Origin: Schistocerca nitens
Lineage: Eukaryota > Arthropoda > Insecta > Orthoptera > Acrididae
Direction of reading: 5' to 3'
DNA: 64,000 nt
NCBI RefSeq assembly: GCF_023898315.1
Contig: NC_064619.1
Coordinates: forward strand, 483,331,376 to 483,395,375
A model generated the notes under the pieces. It made no database searches. It saw nothing but the letters and a program-made list of their open reading frames with translations, and had not been told where the DNA came from. Positions 22,271 to 32,897 of the stretch are shown one piece after another. The position numbers and the translations under genes were made by a program. Position 1 is the stretch's first letter, and the number at the start of each line of letters is the position of its first letter.

Positions 22271-24634
22271 ATGGCGTGTGAAAAACGTAACAGTAGGCTC
22301 CAAACTAAATTGAGAAATGACAGTGAAGACGAAAGCAGTGTGTTAGCGCCGCAGAGTAATGAATTAACTAATGTTCAAAGTAGTAATTTGGTAATTGTGC
22401 GTAGGGAAATGGAGCGGGCGGCAAACAATGGTGTAGACAGTGAAACAATTAGAGAACAGGGAAGCATTATCGATCGATCGGTCGGCAACAGCTCGCCTCA
22501 GGAATCCGAAATGACAGGAAACAATCTCGCAAATATTGTAGACTCAGGTTTTGGGTCCTCACCGTTTTCTCAAATGAGTCAAGACACATTTTCTGCTTGT
22601 CAAAATGTGAATGTTGCCGGTGCAACTTCACTGCCGAATAGCACTGAGGAACATGTTTCAGACACCAGTGCACTGTTATTACAATTAATGCAACAAATGG
22701 GACAAAAGCTGCAAAAGTTAGACATAATGGAACAAAATCTTCAAAAGTTAGACACAGTGGAACAAAATCTTAAAAAGTTAGACACAATGGAACAACACCA
22801 GAGACAAACACAGCAACAGTTAGACGCAATGGAACAAAATCTTCAAAAGTTAGACACCACACTTGAACAAACACGTGAGGATTTAACTAATGAGTTACAT
22901 AACATTGAATCGAAATGTCAAAAAGTCTGTAACGACGTAAAAACACAAATTTGTGAGCATTTCCAACCTATTTTTTCGCGTCATGAAAATGCTCTACAGA
23001 ATCACGAAGCAGCCATAAAAGAACTGCAAACTACTGTTCATGAAAATCATGAGACCTTACAAGCTAAATTTGACTCAGTTGCATCTACCGATTCGGTTAC
23101 GCAACTTGCAAAAACTCAGGAAAACTTGAAGGACACAGTAGATTCGATTTCAACACAAATGGACAATCTGAAACTTGGTTCAGAAAAACACACTGAGGAA
23201 ATGTGTTCACTATCGGAGAAAGTAGCCGAACTTTCGGATCAGTTCACTAACTTATCTACGAAGGTAGATGATAATCTGAACGACACAAAACCGGTAGTCT
23301 TTAATGACACAGAAGAGAGCGAACAAATTAGGAAACTGAAACAAAATCTGAATCAAATTAATACGCAACACCAAAGAGAAATCCGCGAAGTACAAGATCA
23401 GCTGACACAGGTAATACAAGAATTACGTGTTTCAGAGGACACTCGCGCCCCAACACGGGAAGAGGGACTTAGAAATACGGAAAAGACGCAAAATAATAAC
23501 ACAGGGCATTTCGGAAGTTATGAAAGAAACTGGCAATGTGCACCGAATTTTGAGATGGAACGGCCGACACGACCTAACAATGACCGATATGCGACTCGCC
23601 GACATGATGATTTTGACTATAAGCTGTTCATTACTACACGTAAATTTAAAACATTTAAGAATTCTGCCAACGACATTCATCCACAAGCATGGCTCCATCA
23701 ATTCTCTCATTGTTTTCCTCCCAACTGGTCGTTAGAACACAGATTAGAATTTATGTGTGGCTACTTAGAGAATGAACCAGCTGTAAGAATGCGATCTGTC
23801 ATTCACGATTGCCACAGTGAAGGAGAATTTTACCATGCCTTCCTCTCAGCATATTGGTCTCAAGCCACACTAGACCGAGTAAAACATAGCATCATAATGA
23901 TGAAACGTTTCGAACAATCTGAATTTTCCAGTATTATGAAATATTTTGAAGACATGTTGCATAAGAATCAGTATCTTTCAAACCCATACAGCCCCTCAGA
24001 ACTCATCCGAATTTGCTTAATCAAACTGCCTGAACATTTACGACATATTATTTTAGCAGGACGTTGCAAAGACGACATTGAAGCTTTTCAGGGACTGTTA
24101 CAAGAACTGGAAATTGACACTGACAATCGCGGAACGCAGAAGCACAACAATTACAGATCACATCCGTCGCAATTCCGCGATGAAAGAAATAATAACTGGA
24201 CACGACAAGGCTATTCTCACAACACATATCGTGACCAAAACAGACACCACCCGTATGACAACCGTTGGCAGAGTAGTAATAATTACAGGGAAAGATCACC
24301 TCTCCGTGGCAGTGACTATCACAGAGACAATCAGAGAAACAGACAATTTGGGAACCAAAATAATTATTATCAAGGGAGACAGAATAACTTTAGGCGCAAC
24401 GGTCCAGCGCGCAGTTACGATTCAGGGAGAAATTCTCCACCACTTAACCGACAAGAAAGAAACTACAGGGACTACCGACATGACGACAGACGATGGGATC
24501 GTAACGACAGACCTGAATTGCATCAGAACTGGCGGGATTTAAACAGGGCAGGGTACTTTCGACAACGTGAATTTGTAGAAGCTAGGTCTCCTAATCCCAA
24601 TAACGACGCGCGCCAACAAGGGAGCAGACAATGA
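22271..24634 (+). CDS. gag: Gag-like polyprotein, intact, 787 aa
   Basis: The first ATG is at 22271 (MACEKRNSRLQTKL); an upstream in-frame GTG at 22262 is not needed. Residues ~130-380 are coiled-coil-like and include 10-residue direct repeats (KLDTMEQNLQ, 30-bp period from 22718). Residues ~470-630 look like a retrotransposon capsid region, with WLHQF, the stretch ending SAYWSQATLDRVKHS, and CLIKLPEHLRHIIL. Residues ~625-787 are a basic Asn/Arg/Tyr-rich tail that may replace the usual CCHC zinc knuckle for RNA binding; I see no CCHC motif. In LTR elements Gag builds the particle and packages RNA. There is no downstream pol frame and no obvious frameshift partner. A Ty3/Gypsy-like origin is inference. 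Confidence 0.85.
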   Translation: MACEKRNSRLQTKLRNDSEDESSVLAPQSNELTNVQSSNLVIVRREMERAANNGVDSETIREQGSIIDRSVGNSSPQESEMTGNNLANIVDSGFGSSPFSQMSQDTFSACQNVNVAGATSLPNSTEEHVSDTSALLLQLMQQMGQKLQKLDIMEQNLQKLDTVEQNLKKLDTMEQHQRQTQQQLDAMEQNLQKLDTTLEQTREDLTNELHNIESKCQKVCNDVKTQICEHFQPIFSRHENALQNHEAAIKELQTTVHENHETLQAKFDSVASTDSVTQLAKTQENLKDTVDSISTQMDNLKLGSEKHTEEMCSLSEKVAELSDQFTNLSTKVDDNLNDTKPVVFNDTEESEQIRKLKQNLNQINTQHQREIREVQDQLTQVIQELRVSEDTRAPTREEGLRNTEKTQNNNTGHFGSYERNWQCAPNFEMERPTRPNNDRYATRRHDDFDYKLFITTRKFKTFKNSANDIHPQAWLHQFSHCFPPNWSLEHRLEFMCGYLENEPAVRMRSVIHDCHSEGEFYHAFLSAYWSQATLDRVKHSIIMMKRFEQSEFSSIMKYFEDMLHKNQYLSNPYSPSELIRICLIKLPEHLRHIILAGRCKDDIEAFQGLLQELEIDTDNRGTQKHNNYRSHPSQFRDERNNNWTRQGYSHNTYRDQNRHHPYDNRWQSSNNYRERSPLRGSDYHRDNQRNRQFGNQNNYYQGRQNNFRRNGPARSYDSGRNSPPLNRQERNYRDYRHDDRRWDRNDRPELHQNWRDLNRAGYFRQREFVEARSPNPNNDARQQGSRQ

Positions 24635-27600
24635 CTCGCACCGCAGGGAGCCGCGTGCGCCGGCTGGCTCCGAGAAAAATAACATAGACGCTAACCTTGA
24701 GAAAAATTCCAGTATTCTTTAACGACGTATACCGCATGATAACTGCATTGTTCAAACTCTGAGTACTATGAAGAGTAAAGGATTGCACCACATTTAACAT
24801 GTAAAACCGTTTATTGAGAGATGATCTGCTTTTTAACTCAGTCTTTGCCATAAAATTTTTCACTTTACGTTACTAGTATGCTTTGTCAGACTTAAGAAAC
24901 TGTTAACATGCAACAATGTTTGAAGTTAAACATCCAGTCTAGAACCTAGGGAACATTTTTAAACAGAAATTACGAATGTATTGTTATAGTGAACAGACGA
25001 CACAGTATTGTATTTCCACATTCTTGCTTGTTAGCTGCACGATTACGTAACGACTATCAGGCTTACATACTTAGGACATATACTAGTACTGCTAATGAGA
25101 TTTTAATGCAACATTTTGGTTTAGTTGAAAATACATTCTGGGTTTAAAGTACTTTCTGTGAGATACCAGATGACACAGAGGTTAGTTTATGTGACAGCTA
25201 CACGATTTTATCACGACGCTACTAATGAGTGATAATTTACAATGTTGCTTTTTCGGTGTATCTGTTTTATATTTGCACAGTTTTCTGAATTCTTTTGGAA
25301 AGAAAAACATGTTTTATTAGTAACTTTTGTGGTATAGCTACAATGAGACAGCCTTTTCCGTAGCACAACAATACGTTACAGCACAGTACTTCCTTCATCA
25401 CAACAATAAGCGTAATAACTACGATATCTATAAGCAAAGCATTTCACTTTTGTTTATCATCAGGTAAGTACATTGACTTCTGCAGAACTGAGCTTTCGGA
25501 GGACGATAATTACGACACTTCCACAGAATTATCTTACAGCAAGACGCACATTTAGCGCTATAGGACACGTATTTGAGTGATTAATTTTATACTTAAAACA
25601 TTTATTTTTAAAGATTTTTGAATTACAAAGAAAGTTTTCCATGATACATTTCATTCCATTGCTGTAATTTGTAACACCTGAGGGTATAATTACATTTATC
25701 CTCAGGGGGGTACACGCTTACTTTGTGTACCATGTGTGTGGCAACCACAAGGAACCCTAGCTAATATGGTATTTGCTTATACAACTTTACACATCGGTAC
25801 CATATTTCTCTAACACACAAATTACACAGCTATCTGATCATGTAACTGAGAGATAAACATTTTTTTTACTACATTAGTGACAGATGTTTACGTAATTACA
25901 CAGTTGAATAACTTCACACGTATGAAATTGCATTTTCTCAGTACTTTGTGAACTGTTCATATTTTTCTGGAACCATTGTGATACTATGAGAGCTTTGAAT
26001 GATGTATTTGGTAAGGGAGCATAATATTTAAAGTACGTTTGAGGTAGATGACACTATTGAAATGAGCAGAGAATTTTTTTAGGTTTTGAAATTATTGGAG
26101 GAAGCTACGACGATTTTGAGAATTGACTGAGGTGTTATGATGTTATTATTACGATGACTATGTGTATTATGCTGTTGCGGTATGTTTATGATCAGTAAGC
26201 TGATGCTATATGAGTTATTTGATTATGCTACGTATTTATTATCAGGAAATATTGAAGAAGCGTCGACGAATTTGTTTATGTGTAATAAGGTAAGGAGTAA
26301 TGAATTAGGGACTCTGACTTGTAAAAAAGGATGTTGGAAACCAAGAATCGTACTTTAAGAGGTAGGAAATGTGTGTAAATGCGTGAATGTATCACAATGC
26401 CGGCGAAAATTTTTTGGACACTGTTATATTCATAAGATATTGTTTCTACACATTTGTAACCAAATTCTCAACCTGTGAATCTTTTTATATGAGACTGTCA
26501 CTGTAGCAAAAACTGCTGTCGTCAATATTTCGGTATGAAAGGTAAGTGACCGTGACGTAATTCGTTGTGAGCGGCCAGGTGTGCCAGCCGCCTTGAGAAA
26601 AGCCATTAGGTGGTAGAAAAAAAAAGGGGGAGGCCATTATCCTCGCTATTGACATTCCTTTGTAGAAAGCATTGTAAATACGACACGCTAATAATAACAT
26701 GGAAACATTTTTACATCTGCACACCTGATTATGACAAGCGTCTTTCTACGAGAGTTGAGAGATTTTCTGTACTACCTTATGAAATGCCCTATGGCTAATG
26801 AATGATGTTTCATGCCTTCCTTTGTACATATTTACTCATTTTGTTTAATATCTAGTTTCTAGCTGCACTGCAGCATTGGTTAAAATAAAATTTAATATAT
26901 GTACTAATATAGTTATTTTATGCCTACAGATCGAGTCAATAAGAAATTTATGATCTACTTCCAAGAAAATGAGGGCACATAAATAGACATTTCCCTTCAC
27001 AGGAATTGCATAAATAATTTCTTTACGATTTGGTAACTTATCTGCTAGTGTAAGTTCTCGTGATGCATCACTCTAGTGTTAAGATGTGACATAGGTATTA
27101 GACATGGCCATTTTTAGTGTAATACTTTTTCTGCTTGAACTTTGTCATGTTTAGGTATAAGTTATGCTGTTTGCCAGGCTTAGTGCTACTGAATTTTAAT
27201 TTGTGTTACTCTGCTAAGCCAGATTTATTTTTCTTGTTTGCTGCACATTGCCTTACATTAGTTGTAATATTGCAATTGCTTCGCTAAATTCTAAAATGCT
27301 GCTTCCTTTGCAAATCTGCACTTTTTTTCATTGCTGTTTATATTAATTGTTTTATGTGCTGCTGCATTGCCTCGTCCCTTAGTTTAGCATCTGAGCTCAG
27401 TAGATTTAAGTTAGCTTAAGAGGGGGTAGACTATATAAGAACCTAACTATGGAGAATAGGGAAAGAATGCTTTGGAGGCTATATGAAACAGATTTGGCAA
27501 AAATGAGTATTGTGCACTGAGAAATAATTATTTTGAAAGAAATATGAATCGAATACAGAAAGCAGGTATAGATAGGACTTTTTGGGAATAATGATGAACG

Positions 27601-28340
27601 AAGGGAGATCTCCAAGAACAGAACAGGTTTTGTTCGCAAAATACTGCAGTACCAAAAGTTACACTGAAAACGAACCCTGTCCTCTCCATTGTGTTATCCC
27701 CCTATGTGTTTGTGTACCCTTGTGTATTTGTTTTCTTCCTGTCTCTGTGTAGTTTCATAGAATTTTTTTTCTAATACTATTCACTATGATGAGGAATACT
27801 GTTATCCTCAAATATAATTGGTTTTAATAATATGTTATTTAACTTGTAAATATGCTTAGACATTATTTATTCTGTTTTGTTTTAATGCTCATGTGTGAAG
27901 TTGATGTTTCAAAATTTATTCTGATCTTTATGTATGTACTTATGTCATTATTTTTGTAACACTGATGTATATGTTTATTTCTATTCTATTGTAAAACCTG
28001 TACTACAAATGTTATCTGTATTGTTATGTTCTTTAATGATGTCTTTTGTACCTTTGTAATTGTATTCTTCTGTTATAAAATTGTAATTGACACCAGGTCA
28101 TCAAATTAAGTAACTTGTAAGTTACATTTCACTGCACACGTTTCTGTTGGTCATAGTATATGGACAATATGTGAGAAGTAGGGACTGTTAGTGTTGGCAC
28201 GTGTGTTAATAATTCAGCAAGGGACTGGTTAACAGCATTGCTGGTTCTAAAGACAATTCCAAAAACTTTGTGAGTGCACAAGTGGTGGTTATGGACTTGC
28301 TATATTATCCGCAAGACTCTTCAATTGTGATTGTGCACCT
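24635..28340. other. long AT-rich non-coding interior of the LTR element
   Basis: About 3.7 kb lie between the Gag stop and the tandem repeat with no open frame above about 80 codons and no pol motif. Two small hairpins sit side by side at 25677-25706 and 25710-25730. This is the region where protease, RT and integrase would lie in a complete element. Confidence 0.75.
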
Positions 28341-28370
28341 GCACAGTCACAACGGCTGGCTGCTGGCAGT

Positions 28371-28586
28371 CTCTACGAGGACTACAGTGGGTCTACGTCG
28401 TTGCTGACTCACCAGTACCATAATCTCTACAAGGACTACAGTGGGTCTACATCTTTGATGATCCATCAGTACCATTATTTCTACAAGGACTGCAGTGGGT
28501 CTGCGCCTCTGGTGGCCCACCAATACCGTAATCTCTACCAGGACTACAGTGGGTCTGCTCTGTGATGACCTACCCACCAATACTCT
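28371..28586. repeat. 54-bp tandem repeat, about 4 copies
   Basis: The core ctctacaaggactacagtgg starts at 28371, 28425, 28479 and 28533, a strict 54-bp period. The units have diverged by substitution. Because 54 is a multiple of three, the minus-strand frame 28347-28580 stays open with an 18-residue repeat (core RRPTVVLVEI). The array lies in the 3' interior of the LTR element, about 380 bp before the 3' LTR. Confidence 0.88.
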
Positions 28587-28962
28587 TCAAAACTTCGACT
28601 GACTCTGTGGTGGGTTTGCTCTGTTGTGGCCCATTACCTGTCAGCATGTCAAGAGTCAGCACTGTCTTTCCGTTGGAAGGACAACGCTACTTCTTCAAGA
28701 CTGCATGGAAATCCACTACTTCCGTGTGCATTTTCTTTTACTGCTCAGACTTTGAGAAAAACACTGCTATTTTACCGTCATGAACGATCAGGACTGTCAT
28801 TATGGACTGTGAGAAAATTTGAGCTTTTGACCAACATTGTATCAATAAGTGTGTGCATTTGATTTCTTTGTTATTGTAATTGTGAAAAAAAATTTTAACA
28901 AATATGTATTGGCCAGTGCCCAAAAAAATTTGTAAAATTTTTTGTGGGGAGCATGGGGGCTA

Positions 28963-29510
28963 TGTAAGTAGGCTGTTTAGGTTTTTTATTGGAAACGCCA
29001 CCTCTGTATGAAAATCACTGGCTGTGCTGTGTGCAGTCTGTGGCTGCTTTGCATTGTTGTAATACTCGCCATTGCAGTGTTAGGCAGCTGGCTGTGAACA
29101 GCGCGTAGCGTTGCGCAGTTGGAGGTGAGCCGCCAGCAGTGGTGGATGTGGGGAGAGAGATGGCGGAGTTTTGTAATTTGTCATGAACTGCTATATATAT
29201 GATGATATCAAGGTAAATACATTGTTTGTTCTCTATTAATATCTTTCATTTGCTAACTATCCCTATCAGTAGTTAGTGCCTTCCATAGTTTGAATCTTTT
29301 ATTTAGCTGGCAGTAGTGGCGCTCGCTGTATTGCAGTAGCTTGAGCAGCGAAGATTTTTGTGAGGTAAGTGATTTGTGAAAGGTATAGTTTAATGTTAGT
29401 CAGGGCCATTCTTTTGTAGGGAATTTTGAAAGTCAGATTGCGTTGCGCTAAAAATATTGTGTGTCAGGTTAAGCACAGTCGAGTATAAATAGTTTAAAGG
29501 GGAAGTTTCA
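28963..29510 (+). repeat. 3' LTR
   Basis: This is the 548-bp partner of the 5' LTR. The last 30 bases carry about half the differences between the two copies (for example cagtcgagtataaatagttt here). Confidence 0.92.
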
Positions 29511-30253
29511 AAATGATTGTTTCCTTAAATAAAGTGTACGTGTTTACTATGCAACAACGGTAACTGATTACGCCCCGTCCACACCTTTTCCTACTTTCCC
29601 TAAGTACCACGTCACACAATGTGAGGCTTTAACTAAAAGAAGTCATTAAAGTTGCAGGTAGTCGGTACACGATCTGCGCCGTTGCCCGACACACTGCAGT
29701 CAGCTGGAGAGTCCAGTGGCGCGTGGACCCGCCTGATGGAGCGTATCTGCGGTCCGCCCGCCTGGTTCGGCAGAGTGCCGTCCGCCGGCCTTGACACGAC
29801 AGGAATGCGCCAGCCTTCGGCACAGCCGCAGCCTTGCGCAACTGCTCCCTGCTCCCCGCTGCCGGCGCCAATACTGTCCGGAAGTGGCTGTCGCATCGTT
29901 GTAGTCGTCACGGCAACTGCCGGCGCCAATGGGCGTAAAGTGCGAAGCAGCGCCCCGGAAGTCCCCATGCACAAGTTACCAAAGTTCTTTGCACACAGCG
30001 TCCGGTCTGCATTTAAAGGAACGCCACCTGGGAGACATTTTGACGACAGTGAGGTAGGGGAATGATAAATATGTAGATTTCTCTGGACATCATTGCACTA
30101 CACTGTTCTTGTATGTGTGTTACGTGAGTATTGGTCGTAAATCTCAGGACAAAGCAGTGTCACAGACATTTTTTTTTAAATTTTCATCGTCAATTTTATA
30201 TCTTGTTTGGTGCACCATGTCCTGTGTCAATATCTTTATCTCAGTGTGGCATC
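29511..30253. other. flank with CpG-rich segment, no recognised gene
   Basis: 29650-30030 is GC- and CpG-rich, with overlapping open frames on both strands (137 codons plus at 29652-30065, 113 codons minus at 29633-29974). Dual-strand openness is expected from GC-rich composition, and neither product shows a domain. An exon cannot be excluded. Confidence 0.35.
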
Positions 30254-31055
30254 TATGTCCAATTTTATATATGAGGATAGTAACTGTTATCGAAAGAACA
30301 CACACCATTGATGACCGTGCAGCATCTCTAGAATAAATAATGATTAATTGAAACCCTCAGCTGCCGACACGTGTTGTTGATATACCTCGATGGGGACAGC
30401 TGTAAATATGTGCCCCGACCGGGACTCGAACCCGGGATCTCCTGCTTACATGGCAGACGCTCTAGCCATCTGAGCCACCGAGGACACAGATGAGTATATA
30501 CATTACGTATGTAGATTGTGCACATTTGGGAATGTGGGTCTCACGGGAAGCGTGGAACGGGTAAGTCCCTGCAGTCGAGCTATTCATCTGTGTCCTCGGT
30601 GGCTCAGACGGATAGAGCGTCTGCCATGTAAGCAGGACATCCAGGGTTAGAGTCCCGGTCGGGGCACACATTTTCAGCTGTCCTCATCGAGGTATAACAA
30701 CAACACCTGTCGGCAGCTGAGGGTTTCAATTAATTATCATTTATTCTAGAGAAGGTGCACGGTCGTCAATGGTATCTGTTCTTTCGAGAACAGTTACTAT
30801 CTTCATTTATATAGTTAAAGGCTACCCAGCCATTGACCTTCGTCTGTGCGAATGCGCAGAGGTTGTCCGAACTCTTACGGGAATCGTCACCTTAGTGTGC
30901 CCGAGTAATGAGTGGATAGGCAAATATCTATTAGGTACATTATGTATGTAGATTGTGGACAGTTGGGAATTTGGGTCTCACGCGAAGCGTGCAAGGGGTA
31001 AGTCCCTGCAGTCGCGCTATGGTTTCAATTAATAATCATTTATGTCCAATTTTAT
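30254..31055. mobile_element. palindromic tRNA-Thr-like composite element
   Basis: The 15-bp direct repeat tatgtccaattttat at 30254-30268 and 31041-31055 brackets the whole block, indicating one insertion. Inside are inverted arms (30269-30495 and 30586-30812), each holding a tRNA-like body: minus at 30411-30483, plus at 30594-30667. The anticodon loop catgtaa would read TGT (Thr), but with A at position 33. The spacer (30496-30585) is partly repeated at 30933-31020, followed by a return to the arm motif gtttcaattaataatcattt. The arms differ by scattered substitutions. Confidence 0.85.
30594..30667 (+). repeat. tRNA-Thr(TGT)-like module
   Basis: The A-box-like stretch is tggctcagacggatagagcg, the anticodon stem is ctgc/gcag, and the B-box is degraded (gggttagagtccc, where the left-arm copy keeps the exact GTTCGAGTCC form). 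The lack of U33 and its place in an inverted repeat argue that it is a SINE-type module and not a tRNA gene. Confidence 0.75.
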
Positions 31056-31277
31056 TTATTTGATACATTGCTACATTCGCCGTCCCGTACAAGTTATGCG
31101 ATGTTGTACTATACAAGTTATCTCCTGATTTCAGAACACATCCTAGCATCTCGTCTCTTTCTCTAATGTTGTCTATCATTTTCTTACCAAATCTGTCGAA
31201 AAACCCCTCAAATCAGTCCACTTAATTTCAGAAAGGTGTTCTTTTCAAACACCTTGATTCTTTTCTTCTAGTGAGCA
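31056..31277. other. unassigned stretch
   Basis: No gene or repeat is recognised. Confidence 0.3.
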
Positions 31278-31645
31278 TCTTTCGATAAATAATAATAATA
31301 AACTAAACTCCTCCCGAAGAGGCCATGGAGGCCCAATGGTACCGGCTGGCCGCCCTGTCATCCTCAGCCGACAGTCATCACCGGATGCGGATATGGAGGG
31401 GCATGTGGTCAGCACACCTTTCTCCCGTCCCTTTTGTCAGTTTACGAGACCGGAGCCTCTACTTCTCAATCAAGTAGCTCATCAGTTTGCCTCACAGGGG
31501 CTGAGTGCACCCCGCTTGCCAACAGCGCTCAGCAGATGGGATGGACACCCATCCAAGTGCTAGACCAGCCCGACAGAGCTAAACTTCGGTGATCTGACGG
31601 GAACCGGTGTGACCACTGCGGCAAGGCCGTTGGCTCTTTCGATAA
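31278..31645 (-). mobile_element. 5S-rRNA-derived SINE
   Basis: The body is about 31289-31634, bounded by tctttcgataa at 31278-31288 and 31635-31645. On the minus strand the element begins with a 5S-like part (agcggggtgcactcagcccc later in the body; earlier acttggatgggtgtccatcc and gccgttggc-type ends) and ends in the body's cctccatggcctcttcgg and a ttta-rich tail. The pol III internal control region of 5S (cgatcaccgaagtt-like, then gtcgggctgg) is recognisable. A better copy lies on the plus strand at 42868-43204. Confidence 0.82.
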
Positions 31646-31863
31646 GGCCGCGCGGGATAGCCGCACGGTCTAGGCGTCTTGCCACGGTTCGCGCGGTTCC
31701 CCCTGTCGGAGATTCGAGTCCTCCCTGGGGAATGGGTGTGTGTGTTGTCGTTAGTGTAAGTTAGTTTAAGTTACATTAAGTAGTGAGTAAGCCTAGGAAC
31801 CGATGACCTTAGCAGTTTGGTCCCATAGGAACTTACTAAAAATTTCCAAATTTCATTCGATAA
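31638..31863 (+). mobile_element. tRNA-derived SINE, third head type
   Basis: The body is 31646-31855, between ttcgataa at 31638-31645 and 31856-31863. The head is ggccgcgcgggatagccg..., with B-box gattcgagtcctcc. The tail uses tgttgtcgttagtgtaagtt and ccgatgaccttagcagtttg, a variant of the common tail. Its left duplication is also the right duplication of the preceding 5S SINE. Confidence 0.85.
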
Positions 31864-32165
31864 ATAGGCCCTTAAAAAAGTGTCACACATTCCTACATAA
31901 AGTGTAATCTAGAGAAAACTGTCAAAAACCCGATACCTGTCAAGCTACGGGCCGTTGAAGATCCGCAGTTCACAGCCTGCATTTTATTTATAGATGAGGC
32001 AAAATACATAGATGGAATAGCAGATTACCACCATCGTGCATGTGGATAGATACAAATCCTCGAGCTACCATGGAGATGACGCGTCAGGATTTCACTATGA
32101 ATGTGTGGACAGGAATGGAGCGGTGATAGACTCCACTTTATCAAATAGATTAGAAGGTACTGTGC
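31864..32165. other. unassigned stretch
   Basis: No gene or repeat is recognised. Confidence 0.3.
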
Positions 32166-32570
32166 ACACCGATTTCTGAGCTATGTATTACCAGAGCCAC
32201 TGGAGAGCATTATCCTTGCGGAAAGACAATGAGTTTGGTTTATGCACGACGGCATTACTACTCCATTTTCTACAGATCATGCGACTGTACCTCACCGAAA
32301 CGCTTATTGGACAATGGATTGGTTGCCGATGTCTGGTAGCAATGCCTCCACTTTCACCGGAATGAAGCCTTTAGATTTCTGGCTATGGAGACTTTTGAAA
32401 GCACTGGTGCATGTCCAACCCATCAAGAATGTCCAGACGTTGCAGAAGCGTCTGACCAATGCATGTCACGCAATTGGAATGGGGGCACGTAGGTTTGAAA
32501 ATGTTCGTGACTCACTGCGGAGAAGGGCTAAAGGGTGTGTCAACATGCGTGGTAACTACATGTACCATAG
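32166..32570 (+). pseudogene. DDE transposase C-terminal relic
   Basis: The plus strand reads MKPLDFWLWRLLKALVH, then KNVQTLQKRLTNACHAI and RRFENVRDSLRRRAKGC. This is the pattern that follows the last catalytic block in IS630/mariner-type insect transposases (SPDLNPLDFFLWG, then NVRDSLxRR). The upstream part around 32180-32340 is badly decayed. No inverted repeats were found. Confidence 0.65.
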
Positions 32571-32745
32571 CCTTTGGTTTTTACTTCTTTGTAAGAGACA
32601 GATGGGTACCAGAGAACACGTTGACCTGTATACCAGCAGGTATTGGTTTCTGGCCGTATAATTTTAGGAAACTTTTCTTCTTTGTCCAGTACTATCTCTT
32701 AAAAGACCTTCCACTTTGCAGTGAAGTGTCTGTTGATTTCGAATT

Positions 32746-32897
32746 GCCTGACACATTAAAACTGTGAGCAGGACTGGGGCTTGAACCTGAGACCTCCTCC
32801 TTCCGTGAGCAAGTGCTCCACCGAATGAGTGATTCAGTCATGACTCAGCTTTATTTCCGCCAGTGCATCTCTTACTTTCGAAACTTCACAGAAGTTC
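32746..32897 (-). mobile_element. tRNA-like SINE of the 301-bp family, degraded
   Basis: The order matches the 21.1-kb copy: a degraded cctgacacattaaaactgtg, the B-box complement ggcttgaacctgagacctcc, gagcaagtgctccacc, and then the cgccagtgcatctcttactt spacer. It is clearly diverged. Confidence 0.65.

Larger units (their letters stand above)
21425..29510 (+). mobile_element. non-autonomous LTR retrotransposon (Gag only)
   Basis: The LTRs are 21425-21971 (547 bp) and 28963-29510 (548 bp). Both start tgtaagtaggctg and end tttca, and they differ at about a dozen positions, mostly near the 3' end. The 4-bp flank aaat occurs on both sides (21421-21424 and 29511-29514). A purine-rich tract gtggggagcatgggggc (28944-28960) precedes the 3' LTR. 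The interior has one long intact gene (Gag) and about 4.3 kb with no protease, RT, RNase H or integrase motif in any frame. Mobilisation would need enzymes from another element. The young LTRs plus intact Gag suggest recent activity. Confidence 0.9.

Noticed and set aside
24078..24542. 154-codon frame overlapping Gag in another frame
   Set aside because: It is Thr/Ile-rich, arising from the low-complexity Asn/Arg tail of Gag; no pol-like motif, so it is not a frameshift product.
30411..30667. Two apparent tRNA-Thr genes in opposite orientation
   Set aside because: They sit in the arms of a repeat palindrome with a shared TSD, lack U33, and one has a mutated B-box.
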